From NCBI GenBank assembly GCA_016584495.1, contig WAID01000015.1:1860501-1924500 (forward strand): 64,000 bases of DNA. Reading direction: 5' to 3'. Origin of the DNA: Celoporthe dispersa. Its lineage: Eukaryota; Ascomycota; Sordariomycetes; Diaporthales; Cryphonectriaceae. The notes beneath the pieces were generated by a model. The model searched no databases and was not told the DNA's origin. It worked only from the letters and a program-made list of their open reading frames with translations. Numbering within the stretch: the first letter of the stretch is position 1; every line of letters begins with the position of its first letter. Position numbers and translations under genes: made by a program. Positions 58,390 to 64,000 of the stretch are shown here, piece after piece.

Positions 58390-60777
58390 ATGACTTGCAG
58401 ATCAGTGAGTAGACCTGTCCCTCCTCCAGGCTTCTCATTCAAGATCTGACCCTCGAAGCTTTGGCCTACGTGGCCTCGATCTGTCTGCCGCCTACCGAGC
58501 CGAAGAAGCCACCGCCAGCTAGCAATACCATCTATCTCGCTCTACCTACACTCCCCCCGCTCGCTGAGCACGACCACCTTGGCTCGATACAAGGCATTCC
58601 ACGCCCAGCAAGAGGACCCCTTCTCCCTCAACATCTCCTCGAGCAAAACGTCACCGCAGACTTCAACGGAAAAGATTATACAGCGCCATGCTGTCGGTCT
58701 CCCAGAGGGAAAGCTCGTCCGGAGCGGCGACTATATCAGTATCTCTCCTGCGCGCCTCCTTTCTCACGATAACAGCGCAGCTATCATCCTCAAGTTCCTG
58801 TCTATTGGGGCCTCCAGAATCCGAGATCCTAAACAGGTCATCATGGCCTTAGACCATGATGTCCAGAACAAGAGCGAGTCGAACTTGAAGAAATATCAAC
58901 GGATCAAGGAGTTTGCTACGGAACAAGGTATCCAAAACTACCCTGCCGGACGCGGCATCGGCCACCAGATCATGGTCGAAGAGGGCCACGCTTGGCCAGG
59001 TACCCTCACAATGGCCTCGGACAGCCACTCCAACATGTACGGTGGAATAGGTTGTCTGGGTATAGCAGTAGTCCGTACCGATGCAGCAAGCATATGGGCG
59101 ACTGGAAAGACGTGGTTCCAGGTTCCTCCCGTTGCAAAGGTTACCCTGACGGGGATATTGCCCCCAGGTGTGACAGGCAAGGATGTCATTGTTGCACTCT
59201 GCGGCCTGTTTAACCAGGACGAGGTGCTGAATCACGCCATCGAGTTTGCTGGCTCTGATGAGACTATGGCCAGCATACCAGTCGATGACCGTCTAGCTAT
59301 TGCCAACATGACTACAGAGTGGGGCGCGTTGTCTGGACTCTTCCCAGTCGACTCGACTCTGGAAAAATGGCTACGGGCCAAAGCAACAGCCTCCGCAGTG
59401 CTGGGGGATGGTGTCGCTGCAAATGAGTTCTCGCACCAGAGAATTGACCAACTCATCCAAGGCCGGCCGACAGCTGACCCGGGTGCCCTATACGCCAAGT
59501 CGCTATACTTGAATCTGTCCACATTGTCTCCTTTCGTTTCGGGGCCAAACGCCGTCAAGGTTGCGACGCCGCTCCGCGAGCTGGAAGCCAAGGATATCAA
59601 GATTGACAAGGCATACCTAGTCAGCTGCACCAACGGGAGAGCATCCGACTTGCGAGCGGCAGCAAGAGTGTTCCGTGAGGCTTCTGAAAAAGGCGTTGGG
59701 CCCAAGGTTGCGCCTGGCGTCAACTTCTACATCGCAGCGGCCTCTACACTCGAACAACAGGCGGCCGAAGAGACTGGGGACTGGAAAGTCCTTCTTGACG
59801 CTGGGGCCCAACCGCTTCCTTCTGGCTGCGGACCTTGCATTGGCCTGGGTACTGGCCTGCTCCAGCCGCACGAGGTGGGTATTTCTGCAAGTAATCGAAA
59901 CTTCAAGGGGCGCATGGGTTCGCCCGATGCCAAGGCCTATCTAGCAAGCCCTGAAGTTGTCGCGGCTAGCGCTCTACAGGGCAAGATCGCTGGCCCTGGC
60001 TGGTACCAAAAGCCGGAGGGCGTTGAAAAGCCTATTATTGGGGAGGGTACCGGCCAGTTCGAGCATGACAAAGCATTGAGTATAGAAGATGCCTTGGAGA
60101 AGCTCATCGCCGAAGCTGACAGCATGATCTCGGGGGCTGAGCAAGATGAGGCGGGCGTCGAGACCCCTGCAGGCGAGGAGACCATGACTGACATCCTGCC
60201 TGGCTTCCCGGAAAAGATAGAGGGTGAGCTTGTCTTCTGCGATGCTGACAACATCAACACGGATGGCATCTACCCCGGGAAATACACATACCAAGAGAAT
60301 ATCACCGTCGAGAAGATGGCTGAGGTGGTGATGGAGAACTTCGACCGAAACTTCGGCAACACCGCTAAGGCGGGCGATATCCTGGTGGGCGGTTTCAACT
60401 TTGGGTGTGGCAGCTCCCGCGAACAAGCTGCTACGGCGATCCTGGCCAAGAAGATCCCCCTCGTTGTCTCCGGCAGCTTTGGGAACATCTTCAGCCGGAA
60501 CAGTATCAATAACGCTCTGATGTTCGTAGAGATACCACGCCTCGTGCAGCGACTACGGGAGACGTTCAAGGCTTCCGAGGGTGAAGACAAGGTATTGACT
60601 CGTCGCACCGGGTGGAAGTTCCTGTGGGACCTGAGAAGGAGCAAGGTCACTGTCACCGAAGGCGAGGGCGGGCAGACCTGGAGCCAAAAGGTTGGCGAGC
60701 TACCGCCCAATGTGCAGGAGATCATTGCCAGAGGTGGACTTGAAAAGTGGGTGAAGCAAGAAATCTCGTCGGCTTAG
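58390..60777 (+). CDS. LYS4: Homoaconitase, mitochondrial (Lys4/LysF)
   Basis: Converts homocitrate-derived cis-homoaconitate to homoisocitrate in the alpha-aminoadipate route of lysine synthesis. The catalytic frame (58519-60777) has no ATG of its own before the conserved domain, and a TGA lies at 58447. I propose a 15-base first exon 58390-58404 (MTCRS), intron 58405-58518 (gtgagt...ccgccag), then LAIPSISLYLHSPRSLSTTT. This gives a basic, acid-free mitochondrial transit peptide and 757 residues. The aconitase fold is complete: LDHDVQNKSESNLKKYQ, PAGRGIGHQIMVEEG, ASDSHSNMYGGIG, and 4Fe-4S ligands C375 (SCTNGRASDL), C442 and C445 (SGCGPCIGLG). The swivel domain follows, with GFNFGCGSSREQA. 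An acidic linker lies near residues 535-560. Codon choice is less GC-biased than in neighbours such as APE1. Confidence 0.9.
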
Positions 60778-62443
60778 AGCAGGCGGGCGGGCAGGCCGGG
60801 GAAAACCAAAACCAGACAATTGCTATCTGCGCAGGATCAACGAGAGCGCTAACCAAATGACCCTTGCCGTGCCGAACCGCACCCATCCTACGAGATGCCT
60901 TTGGCTCGCCGCAGGGCGATACGACTTTGTCATTTACGATTCCCCTTGCTCACTGACATATGACGCGGCGTGCTCTGTTGATAGGTGTCATTCCCCGGTC
61001 GTGGAGGTCCCGCAGGACGGTCTCGGCTTGACAAGCGCGAAGCCTGCGACGATCCGAGCGGTTTCGTGCTGGATAGCTCCATGAACGGAACGTTATCTCC
61101 GGCCCAAAGTGCTGCTTTGAGTGACTCGCTCGGTTGCATTCGTGGCGCTGCAAGCCTCTGCCCTGGTCGATAGTTACAGAACCGAGCCGATCCCTCTCTC
61201 AGAAGGTCTAGCTCTAGAACCTTCTTCTGCAAGGAGAAAGAAAGAAGAGGAAAAAGAAATGAAAAAGAAATGAAGCGAGGTTCAGCACTACGCCAGACGG
61301 ATTCATCACCATAAGGTTTTGTCTCATGCTTATGTTTAAACGAGGCAGCCCCGAAACGACTTTGGAGTGACGATGATTTGACCACAAGAAGGACCACCTC
61401 TTCCTGTTGATGACACTACGCAAGCAGCGTGCAGAATAGGGGTGTCCTCACTTTCACACCTGACCACAGGCTCCAGGTGCTGAGTCAAGCCTGAATCTCG
61501 GCGGGGCCTCAAACAATCTGGCGTGGTAACGATGGACCAGCCTGAGGTGCTGGACCGAAGTCGTTTGACACAACCCATTGCGGGCTGGTCGTCACTAGGC
61601 ATAGTCTGTCATAGGGGGTTTCTTCGTCGGATCAAAGTTCATTTCACGCATGATTTCTCAGGTGGTTCAAAGTCAAGCAGCCTTGCCGAGCTCAGCCTAC
61701 CGGAAGTTGTGCGTAAGCTGTTCCCAACAATTTGAGGCAGCCTTATTGCTTGACCTCTCGTGCGGGCGGCTTCCCATGTCAGTTAGCGCACGGCTGCACA
61801 AAGTTCAGTTGATCATTCGCCACGCAATACCAGCGTCAAAATGCACATATCCCTGCTTGTCACAGTCGTGGTTGGATGGCTTCGGACGCTTCCTGTGGTA
61901 TCATCTCCGAGCTCCAATTCGACATTCTCCCTGGCAGCCTCGTCCGTCGGAGCAGTCAGCGAACATAGCATCTATCAGAAGCAGAGCCATATAGCAAGAA
62001 TTGTGTCTACCCTAGAGATCAGATGAGGGTTTTTCATAAATTTGGCAGACGTCAGTGTCGGATTGTGGTTGACATAGTGATGCAGGATGCGGAGGAGAGG
62101 AAATGGTGTAGTTGCTACGAAGCTGCTTTCCCAGTGTTTGGATGACTAAGCCAACCGATTAGCTCACTTTATGCTACTAGCGTCGTTCTGGAGTACTAAG
62201 CAGGAGGCCATCTACCACACCGGTGTGGTAAGTGGGGCTTGTGGGGTCTGCCCCAAAGCTGTTGCTGTCGCGACTGACCTTCGACCATAAACGCGTCACA
62301 CAAGCTTCTTGCGCCTCATCGCCTCTCCCTCTGTGCAGTCAGACTTGCGTTCGTGCGCATGACTGCTTTGTCCGTTCTGTGATTGTCCCATCTACCCCTC
62401 CCATTTCTAATGGGATCGACAAGGGGTGCTTTCTGTTGCGGAA
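60778..62443. other. Spacer
   Basis: 1.7 kb between LYS4 and the APC/C gene. Short frames only; no gene supported. Confidence 0.45.
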
Positions 62444-64000
62444 ATGTCGTCAGACAGCGATGCCGACCATACCCAGCTGGAGGGCTTTCTGAGAAACTGG
62501 CGCCAGACTGCCTTCAATGCAGGGCAGTTTCAGACGGCCATCTTTGTCGGCGACAAACTGCTGGCTCTGACGGGTAAGTCAATCTTCCTCTCGTCGGGGC
62601 CGAGCCGGAGCACAGAGCTGTCCCTTGGGCTGACAGTCCTCGTGTCCAGATGACGATAACGACGCCTTTTGGATGGCCCAGGTCCACTTCTCGACCGGAA
62701 ACTACGTCCGAGCCCAGAAGTTCCTCGAGCACCGAGATCTCGTCAGACGGAACCCCTCCTGCCAGTACCTAGCCGCCCATTGCCTCATCAAGCAATCTCG
62801 CTTCGACGAAGCCCTGGTCATACTCGGAGAGCGAGACCCAACACACCTCATCAAGTCCAAAGACGCGAACAAGCGAAAGGCACCCAGCGCGGGCAGCAAA
62901 CTGGCTCACAGCTCGAAGCCACATCAAGGTGGTGCCCACGAGGAGTCGGAGGCGGTAAACAGGCGCTATGAGGCTGGCATGTGCTATCTGCGAGGCATCT
63001 GCTATGCCAAGCAGAATGCCTTTGATCATGCCAAAGAGTGCTATAAGAATGCTGTCCGCATCGACGCCCAGTGCTTCGAGGCCTTCAACCAGCTGACCCA
63101 GAACCTGCTGCTCTCGCCAGAGGAAGAATGGGCCTTCCTCGAGTCTCTTGACTTCGACGCTATCGGCGCCAGCGCCGGCGGCGACACAGACACAGACGCT
63201 GCGCAGGAGACAGCCCATTACGTCAAGATGCTATACAGCACACGACTGTCGAAATACAAAAAGCAGGATGCCTTCAATACGGCATGCGAGAGCCTCGCCA
63301 CGCACTATAAGCTCAAGGAGAACCCCGACATCCTCCCTGGCGAGAGCAGAACAGTTCCTCACCCAGTCACGTTTCAAGGAGGCCCTTGAGATCACCAATT
63401 TCATCCTGACTGAGGACAAATACAATTTCAGCGTCTACCCTCTCCACCTGGCCTGCTTGTACGAATTGAAAGAGAAGAATCTGCTGTTTCTGGTTGCTCA
63501 CGAGCTAGCCGACAGCCATCCAGAGGAGCCGTGCACCTGGCTCGCTGTTGCCACTTACTACTTCATGATCGGCAAGGTTGCCGAAGCTCGTCGCTACTTC
63601 AGCAAGGCCAGCATGATGGACGCGCACTTCGGTCCGGCGTGGATTGGCTTCGCCCATACCTTCGCCGCTGAAGGCGAACACGACCAGGCCATCTCGGCCT
63701 ACTCCACTGCCGCCCGCTTGTTCATGGGGACCCATCTGCCCCAGGTCTTCCTGGGAATGCAGCATCACGCCATGAACAACATGACAGTTGCAGAGGAGTT
63801 CCTCAACACCGCGTACGGGCTGTGCACGACAGATCCGCTCCTCTTGAACGAGATGGGCATCGTTTACTACCATCAAAATCGCCTGCCAGAAGCGATAGAG
63901 AGTTTCAAGAAGGCTCTCCAGATCGCAGGCACAACCGACAGTGACCCCAAGGCATCGATAGTTGCACACACGAATCTAGGCCACACCTATCGGCGCCAGC
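62444..64000 (+). CDS. CUT9: Anaphase-promoting complex TPR subunit Cut9/Cdc16 (Apc6), 3' end outside window, one-base frame break
   Basis: Exon 1 62444-62573, intron 62574-62649 (gtaagt...tccag), exon 2 from 62650 to the window edge. Residues begin MSSDSDADHTQLEGFLRNW. Successive TPR helices follow: YVRAQKFLEHRDL, CQYLAAHCLIKQSRFDEALVIL, RYEAGMCYLRGICYAKQNAFDHAKECYKNAV. After the break come PCTWLAVATYYFMIGKVAEARRYF, FGPAWIGFAHTFAAEGEHDQAI and LNEMGIVYYHQNRLPEAIESF. This is the repeat order of Cut9/Cdc16, a scaffold subunit of the APC/C ubiquitin ligase that drives anaphase. At 63335-63337 a C3 should be CC: with it DILLARAEQFLTQSRFKEAL reads through, without it the frame ends at 63389. Because the gene is essential in yeasts, the extra base is most likely an assembly error. 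A polar insert (KDANKRKAPSAGSKLAHSS) separates two repeats. Confidence 0.9.

Noticed and set aside
1..64000. Secondary-metabolite or lysine gene cluster around LYS4 or the Zn2Cys6 regulator
   Set aside because: No synthase, transporter, oxidase set or other lysine gene lies nearby. Neighbours are unrelated core genes.
1..64000. CRISPR array, prophage or bacterial-type operon
   Set aside because: All genes are intron-bearing fungal genes. The tandem repeats found are microsatellites without spacers.

Overview
The window is nuclear DNA from a filamentous ascomycete. The evidence is short GT-AG introns of about 45-160 bp, GC-rich coding sequence, pyrimidine-rich leaders, a Zn2Cys6 regulator, a Grg1-type small protein and an M18 vacuolar aminopeptidase. 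The gene families fit Sordariomycetes; I cannot place it lower. No operon-like structure, CRISPR array or rRNA is present. I support 17 protein genes (the first and last cut by the window edges) and one tRNA, separated by large intergenic stretches.

Layout. 1-5.2 kb: tail of a basic protein, a dolichyl-diphosphatase (+), and a convergent seven-helix membrane protein (-). 5.2-11.9 kb: long gene-free spacer. 11.9-20.7 kb: an EBP-type sterol isomerase (-), a 71-residue Grg1-like protein (-), tRNA-Glu(CUC) (-), and a type II membrane glycosyltransferase-like protein (-). 25.9-36.5 kb: a Zn2Cys6 activator (+), a Kar9 homologue (+) and a short-chain dehydrogenase (+). 37.1-45.3 kb: a small NIS1-like secreted protein (-), an Ape1-type aminopeptidase (+), a CutC protein (+) and a SANT/Myb-like protein (-). 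47.1-52.5 kb: Gep4 phosphatase (-) and Orc2 (+), head to head, then a DUF6594-like membrane protein (-). 58.4-64 kb: homoaconitase (+) and the start of the APC/C TPR subunit Cut9/Cdc16 (+).

The genes look like ordinary scattered housekeeping and accessory genes rather than one pathway: cardiolipin synthesis (Gep4), lysine synthesis (Lys4), replication origin recognition (Orc2), mitosis (Apc6, Kar9), protein glycosylation (dolichyl-diphosphatase) and sterol metabolism (EBP).

The strongest unexpected signal is that about half of the genes, including ones expected to be essential, carry a single-base reading-frame break that lies at, or is most simply placed in, a short G/C run. This looks like uncorrected length error in the assembly rather than biology. 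Coordinates are given on the sequence as supplied, with each break noted. I did not find a convincing new biological system.
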